Shown here piece after piece: positions 14,665 through 25,184 of a stretch of DNA of 64,000 nt. The DNA lies in assembly GCA_027405735.1 (NCBI GenBank), contig JAPEHQ010000012.1, forward strand, positions 1,922,001 through 1,986,000, in the 5' to 3' direction. A program made the position numbers and the translations under genes. The notes beneath the pieces are model-generated. The model was not told the origin of the DNA. It worked only from the letters and a program-made list of their open reading frames with translations, and ran no database searches. Within the stretch, counting starts at the first letter, position 1; the number at the start of each line of letters is the position of its first letter. This DNA is from Mucor racemosus (taxonomy: Eukaryota; Mucoromycota; Mucoromycetes; Mucorales; Mucoraceae).

Positions 14665-17017
14665 AAAATTGTTTATTATATACGCTGAAAGGCTTAAAAT
14701 TATTACTACTACACAACACACACACTCTTCCCTTTTTATCCCCTTTAATATATATATAATCTCTGTAAATCCTTTGTTATATTCCTCTTTTTTACCTCAC
14801 ACTTTTTTTTCATTCTTATAAAGTAATATGTAATAGATCATATAAGATCAAGTTAAAACCAACACTAGTTATAATTAAATAAATAGAAATTTATAAATAA
14901 TAACGTTCTGGCCTCTTTTTATAATCATATCAATTACAAATTTATTTGCATTTCTCGATAAACAATATGATTTGAATGTTCATTGTAGTGGTTATTTAAA
15001 TATAAAACTTTTTAGATGTTCTCCCTTACATGAACGATACAAAACTAGAAATATCTATATCATTAACGATACATGTATCATTTCAAAATCCTCGACGGTA
15101 TCATCAGACTTGGAAGTCAAGTTAGGCCTTTTGTTAGATATTTCTTTGGTAGTTTTATCCCCATGTAGGTGGCTTTATTATGAAAAAAACTCTACTACAA
15201 CTAAATTCAAACGCGTGTCTATCGAGAAAGAAAGAAATGATGAAAAAATTTCGTTGTAAATGAGCTCAGTGCTCTTTATTATTACATTTGATGAGTTTGT
15301 AAATATTGAGACTGTTGCTATATTTCATCTGAAATTCCTTGATTTATATAATAGTTTATACATTTATTGGATTCAAGATTCTGAAGAAGCATCACGCTTT
15401 TAGATTATAATAGGAATTTGCCCTTGGATTCAAAAAATTAGACTGATTTGAGTTTGTTCAAACTTGATTTTACGTTTCAAAAAATCAAAAACAGCGGTAC
15501 TCTAATTTTCTAAACCTACTGATTATTTTGGGACAAACTTATCTTTAAAGAATTTTAATCGTCTTTAACGAACTCACCAAACTACTAAATGTGTTTTAAA
15601 TTACTTATTAATATACAAAGTATACTATAGAATTTTTTAATTTCGAAACTTGTCGAAAAATAGGCTCGTTATAAGCTAATTAAATAAAGTATACGATTTT
15701 AAACTTAAATTGGGGTCCCTTCTTTCCACGTGTAACCAACAAACCGCATTAAATGTAGCAAGTTTAATGAAAGATATACAAAATTAGGCCATGAAACTAC
15801 ATGATAACGATTTATAAGCACTCTTATTTATAAAAAAAAAGTCGTTCTATTGATACATTTTACTGCTAATTATAGCTAAAAACCAGCAACTTTGTTTGTT
15901 CTTTTTTGACGTTTTTAGTCGGTCCCAGAAGCTCGGAGGCACACCAAACGATTACTCTCAATTCATAGATACTTGTTGTTGCATTTTCTCAAAATTTTTT
16001 GGATATGAAAAATCTACTCCAAATCGACCTCTCGATCCTTGCATCTATAAGGGAAAATATCTCAAAATCGCTAAATTTGAGTTTAAAGCCTAAAATTGAG
16101 CATTTTTGATAAGATATGTATTAATGAGAAATGACCGCCAAAAACCCGCGCATCATTTAAAATTGTCTATTTTGCTATCATTTATTGAGAATTAAGAGTT
16201 TTTGCCAAAAAACCGTATTTTTTATTACCCCAATTTACTCAAAATTTTTAGTGGAAAAAAATAAAATAAAATACATGGTTAGATTCACCTTTAAAATTCG
16301 TATGAATAACAGTTATTAAGCTACAAATACTTTATATGTTAACCATCGAGTAATTTGCGAAAGAAGATAAAAAAAATCCAAAATGTGAAATTTCGACAGA
16401 AAAAATCAGTTACGATTTGGTCGGGATTTGAAAAAGTCGAGCTTCATGTATTTTTTCATATATTATTCTAAACATTAATTGCTAAGGTTCTTTGAGTATA
16501 AATGACCATAAATATAAAAAAATAAGAATATAATTATCATATGTTTATCATTGTATATAGATAGCTTTATTGTCATCCGAGCTAATCAAATGCTTGAAAA
16601 AATTCTTCAAAAATGATTTTTAAATTACCGCATCTGTTGGTTCAACATTAAAATAATGTATCATTTCTCGAAACTTTATCTATAAATTCGAGCCATCCAA
16701 GGGCCATTAGGTCCTCAAAAATAATGTAAAATGTTTGGCTTATATGATCATCAAATATTTTGATTTTTGCGTTGATGTGCTACATTGTAAATAATTTGAT
16801 TCATTGCTGTATACAACTGTTGATCATCTAGTACACTTGTTTTTTTGATCGAGAATCCAAAAGAATTTACGAGTTTAAAAAACCCGGGAACATTGCAGTA
16901 ACGGTTGATTCAAGAATAACAATGATTAGATTAAACTAAATTAATATATATAGAAAAAAATATCGACAATATACAAATATACAAAGAATAAAATGTCCCA
17001 TTATTTGTTATTTCCAG
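14665..17017. other. Gene-poor, AT-rich interval downstream of PIK1
   Basis: No supported gene. An open frame at 14972-15259 lacks any domain. The stretch 15480-16480 has many poly-A/T runs and resembles the AT-rich non-coding DNA around 36.7-37.1 and 47.1-47.7 kb in texture, but I could not establish shared sequence. The 5' flank of the Myb gene lies at its right end. Confidence 0.4.

Positions 17018-17047
<30 letters not shown>
17018..17047 (+). repeat. Poly(A) tract of 30, preceded by AATAAA
   Basis: An uninterrupted run of 30 A follows an AATAAA at 16987-16992, 26 bases upstream, which is the spacing of a polyadenylation signal to a poly(A) tail. It may mark the 3' end of a retroposed transcript lying to the left. 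No flanking duplication was found, so a simple homopolymer is equally possible. Confidence 0.55.
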
Positions 17048-17049
<2 letters not shown>

Positions 17050-17340
17050 AGTAATTGGATGATAATATATCCGTCGTAGCATAATATCATTTACATAAAT
17101 GAACGAAAGGGTTTTCGATCGACGTTATTTACATACTTGAAATACGGAAATAAAAAAACAAAATGATCCCGTAATGCTGAGAGATGATGTTCATTGTTCA
17201 TCTTTTAAATCGAAACTTGCTTTCTCTCTCCCTCTCTCTCTCTCTCTCTCTTTCCTTTTTTCCAGATAAATTTTCATACAAATCCTTTCTTTTTTTAGTT
17301 TCTCTTACATCTTTTTTCCCCCCAGACATTACATAAAAGT

Positions 17341-18637
17341 ATGGACTTATTCGATAATAATAATTGGGATCATACAGCTGAAGTATATAATTATAAATCT
17401 CGATTACCACAAGTCTAAAAAAAATTTTAATTGATTTTTATATTTTAAATAGGATTTTCAACATGACCTTAATGTACAACAGGTACATGAAATATAATTT
17501 ATATTGTAATTGTATTTTATTTAACCTTTTTGTAATAGACATATTCTACCACATCATCTCAGGAACATCATCAAATAATGGCAGGTCTCGTACAACCTCA
17601 ACCTGTTCTTAAAGTAGAAGGTGTAATTCAGGCACTTGTATGAAATTTCCGATACAAAATTTGTAAAATCATGAAAAAGAAAAAAAAACTAACTTGTTCA
17701 TTGTTCATAACAATATAATAGACACCTACTTTATCTGATTATGATGCTCATTATGGTGGATTGTCTACATGTCCATCTCCCTATATGGTAAGCGTCAACT
17801 CAAACATTACACTGAAAAGATATTGATTGACATTTTGATTAGATGTCACCTGTTGGTAGTAAAAGACGCTACTCACTCGGAGGTTATGAAGCACCTCGAT
17901 GGGCTCCATACATGTCACCTATTGTCACGACAACTCGAAGCCATTCAGTTAAAAGAAATAAGCGACCTTCTACTTATTCACGTTGGACATTGGAAGAAGA
18001 TGAATTACTTCGTCAAGCTGTTCAAATGCATGGTCCACATAAATGGTCTTTAATTGCTTCTCATGTCCCTAATAGAACACCAATGCAATGTTCAACTCGA
18101 TGGTTAGGTGCTCTCAAGTAAATTTTTTTTTCTACATTGTTAGATTTCATTGTTATTAACTTTTTTATAGCCCTAATATTCATAAGGGTCGTTGGACTGA
18201 AAATGAAGATGCTATTCTACGTTATTCTGTGTTAGAATATGCTAGTGTTACTGATAATGAAGGTCGGGTTCAACCTATACCATGGAATAAAATTGCGGAA
18301 AGAATTCCTAATCGCACAGGTATTCAATGTCAAGCAAGGTGGACAGAAGCACTTGATCCATATGTTAGAAAAGGGAAATGGGGTGTAGAAGAAGATACTC
18401 TATTACGTATGGGTGTAAGTGATTTTGGTCGTTGTTGGATTAGGATAGCAGAAACTATTCCAGGTAGAACTCAAAGACAATGCCGTACTCGTTGGATGCA
18501 AATTAAATATAAAGAAGATCGTCAACAACGATCTGAACAAAAACGAAAAGATGCAGCTGATGATACATCTTCTCAAAGCTATATTTCATCAGATGATGAA
18601 GAAGTAGAAGAAGTTGATGCTCAACAACAAGTAAAGC

Positions 18638-18675
<38 letters not shown>

Positions 18676-18918
18676 AAGAAAGTGTTACACCCCCATCATC
18701 ATCATCACCAACAACAACAAGTACCTGCATTTTTCATTGTAGATGATTTTGATACACAACTTCATCAACCTATTATTGAAGATGCAAATACAACACAAAC
18801 TAATCAACCTGCAACAACTGCTGCTCCAAATATCGAGTTTTTGAAAGACGATGATTTTTTCTTATCAACAGATTGGCCACTTAATGCTTATCAGCAATCG
18901 CATAATACTTATTTATGA
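17341..18918 (+). CDS. Three-repeat Myb/SANT DNA-binding protein
   Basis: Six exons (17341-17412, 17453-17482, 17539-17637, 17722-17787, 17843-18117, 18171-18918) give 429 residues. Three tandem Myb repeats start near residue 140: SRWTLEEDELLRQAVQMHG with KWSLIASHVPNRTPMQC, then GRWTENEDAILRYSV with IPWNKIAERIPNRTGIQC, then GKWGVEEDTLLRMGVSDFG with CWIRIAETIPGRTQRQC. The regularly spaced Trp residues of each helix bundle are kept. Repeat 2 carries a longer loop (VTDNEGRVQPI) between helices 1 and 2. The tail has an acidic patch, a Q tract (about 18634-18676) and HHHHH, like an activation region. Relatives include SNAPC4- and BAS1-like fungal regulators; I cannot tell which. The small 5' exons are inferred from continuous phase; intron 1 would use the weak donor GTCTAA, so the N-terminus is less certain than the Myb region. 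Confidence 0.85.
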
Positions 18919-19373
18919 TTAATATTACCCCAATTACTTTAAAAACCAACACAAAAACAAATCAAATATTATTCCTTTTATATGCTTTTTTCAATATTTT
19001 TTTTTTATATATGCAAATGATTATTCCACTGTTTTATATTCTTATCCACATTTTTTTATGTTTATCCCCCCACCCTTATATAACTTAACTTTTTTTTTCT
19101 TAACTTTGTTTGATACAAACTTATATAATTTCTTTTTCTTTTTGTATAAATAATTGAATAAAATCATCCATAAAAAAAAAAAAAAAAAGCAAAATCCAAA
19201 AACAAGAAAAAAAAACTCCCGAATAAAAATCCCAAAACAGTTTGATATTTTCTGGCAACAATGAATCGATATATAGACCGAAAAAAAATACAGAGAGGTT
19301 ATATATATAGATTTATTAAGTGGAGGATTTTCTTTTAGAGTTTGTACATTGATTAAAAACAAGGAAAAATTCT
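18919..19373. other. Convergent 3' flanks of the Myb gene and TOM7
   Basis: Very AT-rich spacer between two convergent genes with long T and A runs (for example 19170-19190). It probably holds both polyadenylation regions. No gene seen. Confidence 0.5.
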
Positions 19374-19654
19374 TTAAGCAAGAGGACTAATGAGCCTGTA
19401 AATAGAAAAAAAAATATCATTAATTATACAATTTTCGTATTAAAAATAAATAAATACAACTTACTTGAGGACAGAGGGTCTAGGGTTGCTACGGGTCATA
19501 CCCAAGTAAATAACAAAAGGAATGAATCCCCAGTGGATGATAGTCTTTGTAACATCAGCGACCTAAACATTTGCTGATGGATTAGAAACATGTGTAAAAT
19601 CAATTTTCAAGATATAATTACCTTGTAGAGAGTATCTTTGGTAGAATCGTTCAT
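19374..19654 (-). CDS. TOM7: TOM7, small subunit of the mitochondrial outer-membrane translocase
   Basis: Three minus-strand exons, 19654-19622, 19562-19465 and 19395-19374, give 50 residues. The protein reads MNDSTKDTLYKVADVTKT, then IIHWGFIPFVIYLGMTRS and NPRPSVLKLISPLA. The single membrane segment with a central Trp-Gly-Phe-Ile-Pro and the Arg-Pro/Leu-rich intermembrane tail are the Tom7 hallmarks; yeast and animal Tom7 are 50-60 residues. Tom7 sits in the TOM core complex and tunes its assembly and disassembly, and supports PINK1-type import in animals. All three junctions are GT-AG and in phase. The gene is easily missed because no exon exceeds 100 nt. Confidence 0.9.
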
Positions 19655-19905
19655 TTTTTTTAAAAAAATATGTATAGAAAATGGAATAAAAAGGAAAATT
19701 ATAATATACGAGGGGGTTGTATGGGATCCCTCACTTTTTTTTTCCTTTTAGCGTATGTTTTAATCCTCAGCTTCAATCCAACCACATAAAATAAATGCCC
19801 ATCAAATGAACTTGTTGATTAGATGGTGGCTTGTAAAAAAAACTGAATGGTTTTATAATAAAAAATTTCGAAAAATCGAAAAAAATATACATCTTGAATC
19901 AAATC

Positions 19906-21144
19906 ATGTCAGAAAAAGTGATTCCTACAGAGCAAGAGCTTGTCTCTGCTATCCAAAACATCAAATTGGAATTGCCCGAAGCTGGCATCAAGACAGTTGC
20001 CACACAAGTTTTAGCCAAACAACCTAATTGGCAAGTGAGCGAAAAGCGTGTTAAAAAGTATATGCAACAAAGTGGATTAACCAACGCTGCTCCTGCTGCA
20101 AAAGAACCTATCAAGTCAGGTGTTGCTGATGATCCATCAGTTCCAGTTTCTTTTATTGATCCAAAACTTGATTTTAAAGCAGTTTCTGATGCTGTTGAAG
20201 CACGCATGGTAGATCCAGTTACTGGTAAAGGTTTATTTGCTGTTCGTGATATTAAAAAGGATGAAACTGTGTTTACCGAGACACCATTTGCTTATTTCCC
20301 TCCTTGGGAAGTGTTTGCTTTAGCTCGTAATGGAAATGCTTGTGGTCTTTGTTGTAAACCTATCGCTTATCCTAATCGTTTGACTCAACATTGTGGACAT
20401 TGTAACATGTTTTATTGTAGCAAAGAATGTAGAAGCACTGCTTGGGATAAGTTCCATCAATTAGAATGTACAAATTTAAACAAAAATATGGTTGCTTTTA
20501 TGAGTTTCTGTGAAATGGAAAAATGGCAAGCACCTATGGCTGTTTCTCGCATCTATGCACAAATGATTTTAGCCCATCAACGTGGAGAATTAGATCAAGT
20601 TATTGGACATTTAGATGCTTTTGCTACTGTGAGTCAAGAAGAGCGTCAAGCTAAAGAAACTGAATGGATTTTCATGGAAGCACCTACTCGTGAATTATGG
20701 ACAAAAGCAAGAGATTTATTAAGAGCAGCTTACAAGACACCCAGCAAAAGATGTAAAATTACAACACCTTTACCTGAAGCATTAGAACAAAAGTTATTTG
20801 ATGATGAAGAAACCTTTTTAAATTATTTAGGAAAATTCAATATTAACAACCAAAATGGTGGCATGTATTTAATTCATTCGCATATCAATCACAACTGTCA
20901 TCCTAATGTCAGTATCGATTATCCTCAACGTAACTCTCAATATAAGCTTACAGTTAGAGCTATTCGTGATATTAACAAGGGCGAACAATTATTTGAAACT
21001 TATGTTAATCCTCGTTGGAATAAGGATACTAGACAAACTTATTTAGATAAATCTTACTTGTTTACATGTCAATGTGACCGTTGTGTTAATGATTTACCAT
21101 TGACTGATGAATTGAAGCAAGGTCTTCGATTAAGGGCTGAATAA
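19906..21144 (+). CDS. SET5: SET-MYND lysine methyltransferase, Set5-like
   Basis: Single exon, 412 residues from the first ATG (19906). An N-terminal segment (residues 1-70) resembles a short helical domain. The SET domain begins near residue 98 (GKGLFAVRDIKKDETVFTET) and is split by a MYND zinc finger (CGLCCKPIAYPNRLTQHCGH, CNMFYCSKECRSTAWDKFH, LEC). It resumes at HSHINHNCHPNVSIDY with the conserved NHxC-type core and GEQLFETYVNP. A post-SET cysteine cluster (CQCDRC) follows. Yeast Set5 methylates histone H4 at K5, K8 and K12; Smyd enzymes use histone and non-histone substrates. The MYND insertion and NHNC motif support an active enzyme of this class, though the substrate is not inferable. 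It is intronless, unlike most neighbours. It starts 250 bases from the divergent TOM7. Confidence 0.9.
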   Translation: MSEKVIPTEQELVSAIQNIKLELPEAGIKTVATQVLAKQPNWQVSEKRVKKYMQQSGLTNAAPAAKEPIKSGVADDPSVPVSFIDPKLDFKAVSDAVEARMVDPVTGKGLFAVRDIKKDETVFTETPFAYFPPWEVFALARNGNACGLCCKPIAYPNRLTQHCGHCNMFYCSKECRSTAWDKFHQLECTNLNKNMVAFMSFCEMEKWQAPMAVSRIYAQMILAHQRGELDQVIGHLDAFATVSQEERQAKETEWIFMEAPTRELWTKARDLLRAAYKTPSKRCKITTPLPEALEQKLFDDEETFLNYLGKFNINNQNGGMYLIHSHINHNCHPNVSIDYPQRNSQYKLTVRAIRDINKGEQLFETYVNPRWNKDTRQTYLDKSYLFTCQCDRCVNDLPLTDELKQGLRLRAE

Positions 21145-21185
21145 AAATCAAACTATTTTCTTTTTTTTTATTATTATTATTATTA

Positions 21186-22265
21186 TTATTTTTCTTTACT
21201 GTATATGTCTTTTAAAATCTCTATTAAACTAGCAATTCCCTGTAAAAATCCATCATCTGGACAAAGAGAGCCTCTTTCTGGTGGGTATGTCATTATTTCT
21301 TGATTTTGTTCGATTTCTTTCCTTGTAATACAATGAGTGAAATCAATCAATTTCATTGAAATACTTCTATTTACATTTAATGCATCATATACAATTAATA
21401 AACTTGATCCATAGAATCGATATCCTATCATTTTTTCAATTTCATTGTATAATTTTTCAAGTTTTTCAATCAATATTGGAATAAATTCGATCAACAATTT
21501 TATGCCATTATGAAGGAAATGATAAACGGTATCACGGAATGAATCTGGTGTTAGTGTACGACCAATGTATTTATCCTGGATGTCATAAGCATGTTTATCC
21601 AATTGATAGACCTTTTGTTTTGTTTTTTTCTTTTTATTTAGCATTTTCAATTTATCAACACTATAAAAAAAAACACTTACCTGCATACCACATATTCGTA
21701 CACCTAATTTACCACTAGTAGATTGTTCACATTTGAACTTTTGGCTTGCCATTTTTCCAGCACCAACATAAACACCATGCTGTCTAACGCCCATTTTTAA
21801 ATCTAATATACAAGGTTTCTTTAAATCAAGAGTCATATCATCCATCACCATAAACGCTTCACCCCCAGTAGCCTTTTCCTCATTATGTTCATTATCATGA
21901 CAATTATTATTACTACTACTATTACTACTACTACTATTATTATTATTATTACAACTCTTGGACACTTTAATATGCTTTTGAAACTGACATAATCTCTTAC
22001 GATCACTTTCAAGAGCAATTTCAGGATATCCATTTTGGTAAGAAACATGAATTACACCCATGTATCTAGGTAAAAAAGGGTTTAATCCACCATGCCGTAA
22101 TAAATCTTTATAAAAAGAATGCTCATTGGTTTTAATGGCTTTACATAAAGGACCGTTTGACAAACGAAACATGGCAACATGTCCACCTGCTTTATGTTTT
22201 AAAGGTAATAATGTAAGTTTTTGTTGTTGTTGTTGTTGATTTTCAATAATTGTAGAATCTTTCAT
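21186..22265 (-). CDS. KCS1: Inositol polyphosphate kinase (IPK; inositol hexakisphosphate kinase-like)
   Basis: Two minus-strand exons, 22265-21681 and 21611-21186, give 336 residues. The IPK signature PxxxDxKxG is present ([14 protein letters not shown]), followed by the GMQVYQ segment across the splice, the SSLLIVYD motif, and the metal-binding IDF (KLIDFTHC). These enzymes phosphorylate inositol phosphates; the Kcs1 group makes pyrophosphates (IP7) from IP6. It is much shorter than yeast Kcs1, as the N-terminal extension is absent, and closer in length to animal IP6Ks. The intron (69 nt, GTAAGT to AAAAG) has no stop and is a multiple of three, so an unspliced reading is possible. Splicing restores the conserved [12 protein letters not shown] sequence, and I favour it. 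A polyN/polyS tract (21900-21955) is a lineage insertion. Its neighbour on the same strand is OPI1. Confidence 0.85.
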   Translation of the reverse strand: MKDSTIIENQQQQQQKLTLLPLKHKAGGHVAMFRLSNGPLCKAIKTNEHSFYKDLLRHGGLNPFLPRYMGVIHVSYQNGYPEIALESDRKRLCQFQKHIKVSKSCNNNNNSSSSNSSSNNNCHDNEHNEEKATGGEAFMVMDDMTLDLKKPCILDLKMGVRQHGVYVGAGKMASQKFKCEQSTSGKLGVRICGMQVSVFFYSVDKLKMLNKKKKTKQKVYQLDKHAYDIQDKYIGRTLTPDSFRDTVYHFLHNGIKLLIEFIPILIEKLEKLYNEIEKMIGYRFYGSSLLIVYDALNVNRSISMKLIDFTHCITRKEIEQNQEIMTYPPERGSLCPDDGFLQGIASLIEILKDIYSKEK

Positions 22266-22554
22266 TTCATTTTAATATATAAAGTAAAAGAGAAAGGAAG
22301 AAAGAAAGAAAGAAAGAAAGAAAACTAAAGAAAAAAGAAGCAATTAAATATTAATAAAATTTTGACTGCAGCGAACACTATTGGACAGGTTTGAAAAGCA
22401 GGCGAAACCTAAACACTTGGATCTGATTTATTCATAGGAAAAAGGAGTGGAGAAAATGAATGTTTAAAAGGGTAAAAATGAATGTTGAAATAAATGTATT
22501 TTTTTAAAAAAAAAGAAATATAGAGTGTAACTGTAATCGATCCTTTTTTTTTTT
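22266..22554. other. Spacer between OPI1 and the IPK gene
   Basis: Contains the IPK promoter (minus strand) with a GAAA microsatellite at about 22298-22321, plus the OPI1 3' end with T runs. No gene. Confidence 0.4.
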
Positions 22555-23799
22555 TTAATTTGTATCCATGCTAGATGTAGCAGCAGCAGCAGCAGTTGAA
22601 TTCACTCCAACAACCTTTAATCGTTTGATCCAAAGTTCAGCTCTGTCAATTGTATCTTTAAATACAATTGAGACTGCACTCAACATTTCAATTGATTCAC
22701 CACCGAAATCCAATAATTTAATTGATGTTTCATGAAGAGGTTGTTGATCTACAGTAGAAATAGGTCCAACACGTGGTGAATTTGAAGGTGAAGTTTGACG
22801 AGTATTGTTCAAGATGGCCCAACGACTAGGCAATTGCAAAATAAAAGCACGTACACTTGCTTTAGCTTGTTCGGGTAATCCTGATCCAGCATATTTACTG
22901 ATTACTTCAACTACTTTACGAAGGGTATCGACAATTTCTTTTTTAATCTTGGCAAGTGTATTGCTATTTTGTTGGTCAACTATTGTTACATCTTTCTTTG
23001 TTGACGATCCAGTCGCCAATGAAACCAAGAAATTACGAAGCAAATTCATTTGTTGATCAATATGTTGCATTGCGTATTGTAACCAACTGAGACAATAACG
23101 TAAACATTTCATACTTTCTTCGCTAACGACTGCAGCAGTTGTACCTGCAGCAGAACCTGCATGTAATACAATTTGTTGCCAACGACTTTTGCTACCACTG
23201 CCGTTTGGTCTTTGAAGTGTATAAGGTCGATGTGGAGATGTTGAACGAGAAGCAGCAGGTCTTGATTTACGATCTTCTTCCATAACTGATCTTTTACTAC
23301 TGACAGTTGATCTTTGATGAATTAATGGCTGATCTTGTTGATGATGATTATCATAAAGTGAGGCACGAGCAAGCGCAGTTGTAGCAGCCGTAGTTTCGTC
23401 ATCTTCAGGTGCTTCCTATTTTTTTTATATATTAATAATTTGTACAACTATCACAATGAAAATATTTTATATACAAATACCTCCTTTAATTTACGGTCAT
23501 AGCCTAATTTATCATAAATTGGACCTGCGTAAGATTCAATCATTTCAGCACCATATTTTACTACAGAACTAGAGTTTTCATATGCCTTTAAAGCAGTATG
23601 AACAAGAGGCAATCGACGAATAAAATGCTCCTGATTATCTAAATATGATTTAATATAAAAATAAATGCTATTTTCTAGATGATTATTTACTTGAAATAGT
23701 ATCATTTTCAACATTGTTTTCTAATTTGACATTTGGATCTTCAGGTTCATCCATATGACAAAGCTGAGTAATTGACATGGCAGACGGTTGCTGTGTCAT
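22555..23799 (-). CDS. OPI1: Opi1-type transcription factor
   Basis: Three minus-strand exons, 23799-23691, 23638-23481 and 23415-22555, give 375 residues. The start ATG (MTQQPSAMSITQLCHMDEP) is preceded in frame only by P/F/L-rich noise. The Opi1 domain is recognisable from IRRLPLVHTALKAYENSSS and VVKYGAEMIESYAGPIYDKL, through SEESMKCLRYCLSWLQYAM, to SIKLLDFGGESIEMLSAVSI. In yeast Opi1 represses INO1 and other phospholipid genes. It senses phosphatidic acid at the ER and moves to the nucleus when inositol is plentiful. A classical FFAT motif for Scs2 tethering is not seen, nor an obvious leucine zipper, so the ER-tethering mode may differ. The protein ends in a poly-Ala stretch. It is transcribed divergently from the coiled-coil gene at 24087 and lies upstream of the IPK gene. 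Confidence 0.85.
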
Positions 23800-24086
23800 T
23801 TTTGTTGTTATCAAAAGAAAAAGAAAGAAAGAAAGAAATTGGAGGGAAAAAAGAAGCAAGGAAAAAGGAGGGGGATACACAAATATGAAAATAAATGGGG
23901 ATTTCAACAAATCTTTTGTTCCACAAGAACTTTCACGTGTGATTCAACATTTATAGATACTTTTATCAGTGTTCATATCGGGAGTTTAAGACTACTAGAA
24001 CCAAGAAAGCCCCTCCCCCCTCCTCCTCCTCCTCCCCCCCCCTCTTTTGCTTCTTTTTTTCACATCAAAAAAATTTTATACACAAA
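23800..24086. promoter_or_regulatory. Divergent promoter between OPI1 and the DUF1640 gene
   Basis: A 287-bp spacer between opposite start codons. It includes a purine-rich GAAA block close to OPI1 and a C-rich pyrimidine block (about 24008-24045) close to the other gene. It is short enough that the two promoters probably overlap. Confidence 0.45.
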
Positions 24087-24786
24087 ATGTCAAGGTTTCT
24101 TTTTGGAAAACCAATACAGCACAACATATTTAAGCGATGCTTTTCATTAAATCATATTCGATTAAACCAACAATATCATTTTGATACATTTAAATTTGTT
24201 GAAAGATTAGAAAAAGCAGAATTTACTCGTCAACAAAGCGAATCTATCATGATGGCTTTACGAAAAGTAATTGGAGAAAGTATGACTGAATTAACTAAAC
24301 CGATAGTAACAAAAGCGGAACAAGAAAAGGTATATACATTTTCATTTGAAATATGAATTCAAGATTATGTCATGAACTTACACACACACACAAATACATC
24401 AAAAGGCAATTTACATGTACAAAGTGGATTTTGCTCAACTGAAATCGGAGATACAACTAATAGAGAAAAACGACTTTTCAATCATGAAGGCCGAGAATGA
24501 AAGATTACAAGCACAGGTTGAGAAATTGAGACAACGTTTAAAAGAAGAAATTGTTCGAGCACAAGCCAATGTTAGATTAGATTTAAATCTCGAAAAGGGT
24601 CGAGTGAGGGATGAAGCGAGCGGACAAGAAATTAGAATGAAAGAAACAGATACTCGTATAGAAAGTGATATTGCTGGTCTTCGTACTCAAATGGAAGCTA
24701 TAAAATTCCAGATTTTACAGTATATGGTGGGTACCATGACAGGTGCAGGTGCTTTATTCTTGGCTTATCTTCGTATGTTTCGTTGA
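24087..24786 (+). CDS. DUF1640 coiled-coil mitochondrial protein (FMP32/MCUR1-CCDC90 family)
   Basis: Two exons, 24087-24329 and 24406-24786, give 207 residues. The N-terminus is basic and hydroxylated with no acids (MSRFLFGKPIQHNIFKRCFS), like a mitochondrial targeting peptide. A family-typical YHFDTFKFVERLEKAEFTRQ and QSESIMMALRKVI follow, then a long coiled coil (AENERLQAQVEKLRQRLKEE). A C-terminal membrane segment completes it (VGTMTGAGALFLAYL) with a short basic end. Yeast Fmp32 is a mitochondrial assembly factor; animal relatives include MCUR1 and CCDC90B in the inner membrane. The splice is in phase (AEQEK to AIYMYKVDF). Confidence 0.85.
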
Positions 24787-24905
24787 TGTCATTTCCGGAC
24801 CGAATTCTTGTTTTTTGTGTATAAAAAATCCGATTTTGACCGATTAAACACATTTCCTCTTTTTTTCTTTCGCATTTTAATAAAAAAAAAAGAAATATTA
24901 TACCA

Positions 24906-25184
24906 ATGTCTAATAATACCAGGTTTATTACACCATCAAAAATCAATATGATGAAGCATCAACAACCATTAAAAAACACATGTTTACAATCGTATAATAA
25001 GCATACATTGTATGATATATTTGAAGAACAAGATGAGGAAACAGAGGAAGAAGAAGAAGATAGCGATTATGTAATGAATTCAAGCCAACATTATTTTGCC
25101 AACAAAAGACATTCAACAGGTTCATCGTATTCACTCGTTGATCATTTAGAAACCATTTATGAAGTTGAAGAGGAACAGCAATAA
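24906..25184 (+). CDS. Small acidic protein of unknown function
   Basis: An intronless 92-residue frame with a clear ATG. The N-terminus is basic and Asn/Lys rich (MSNNTRFITPSKINMMKHQQ). A middle segment TLYDIFEEQDEETEEEEEDS is strongly acidic. The C-terminus has a Ser-rich SSYSLVDHLETIYEVEEE. No domain is recognised. Its non-random composition (E-rich, low F/I/Y) differs from chance frames nearby, and an AATAAA (about 25323) follows the stop. It could be a short disordered regulator. It could also be a spurious frame, so I am only moderately sure. Confidence 0.5.
   Translation: MSNNTRFITPSKINMMKHQQPLKNTCLQSYNKHTLYDIFEEQDEETEEEEEDSDYVMNSSQHYFANKRHSTGSSYSLVDHLETIYEVEEEQQ

Noticed and set aside
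14972..15259. 95-residue frame after PIK1
   Set aside because: No domain, no splice context; only a few protein-like runs on the opposite strand.
19894..19905. Upstream extension of the SET-MYND gene
   Set aside because: The extension begins with TTG (Leu), not ATG; the first ATG is at 19906.
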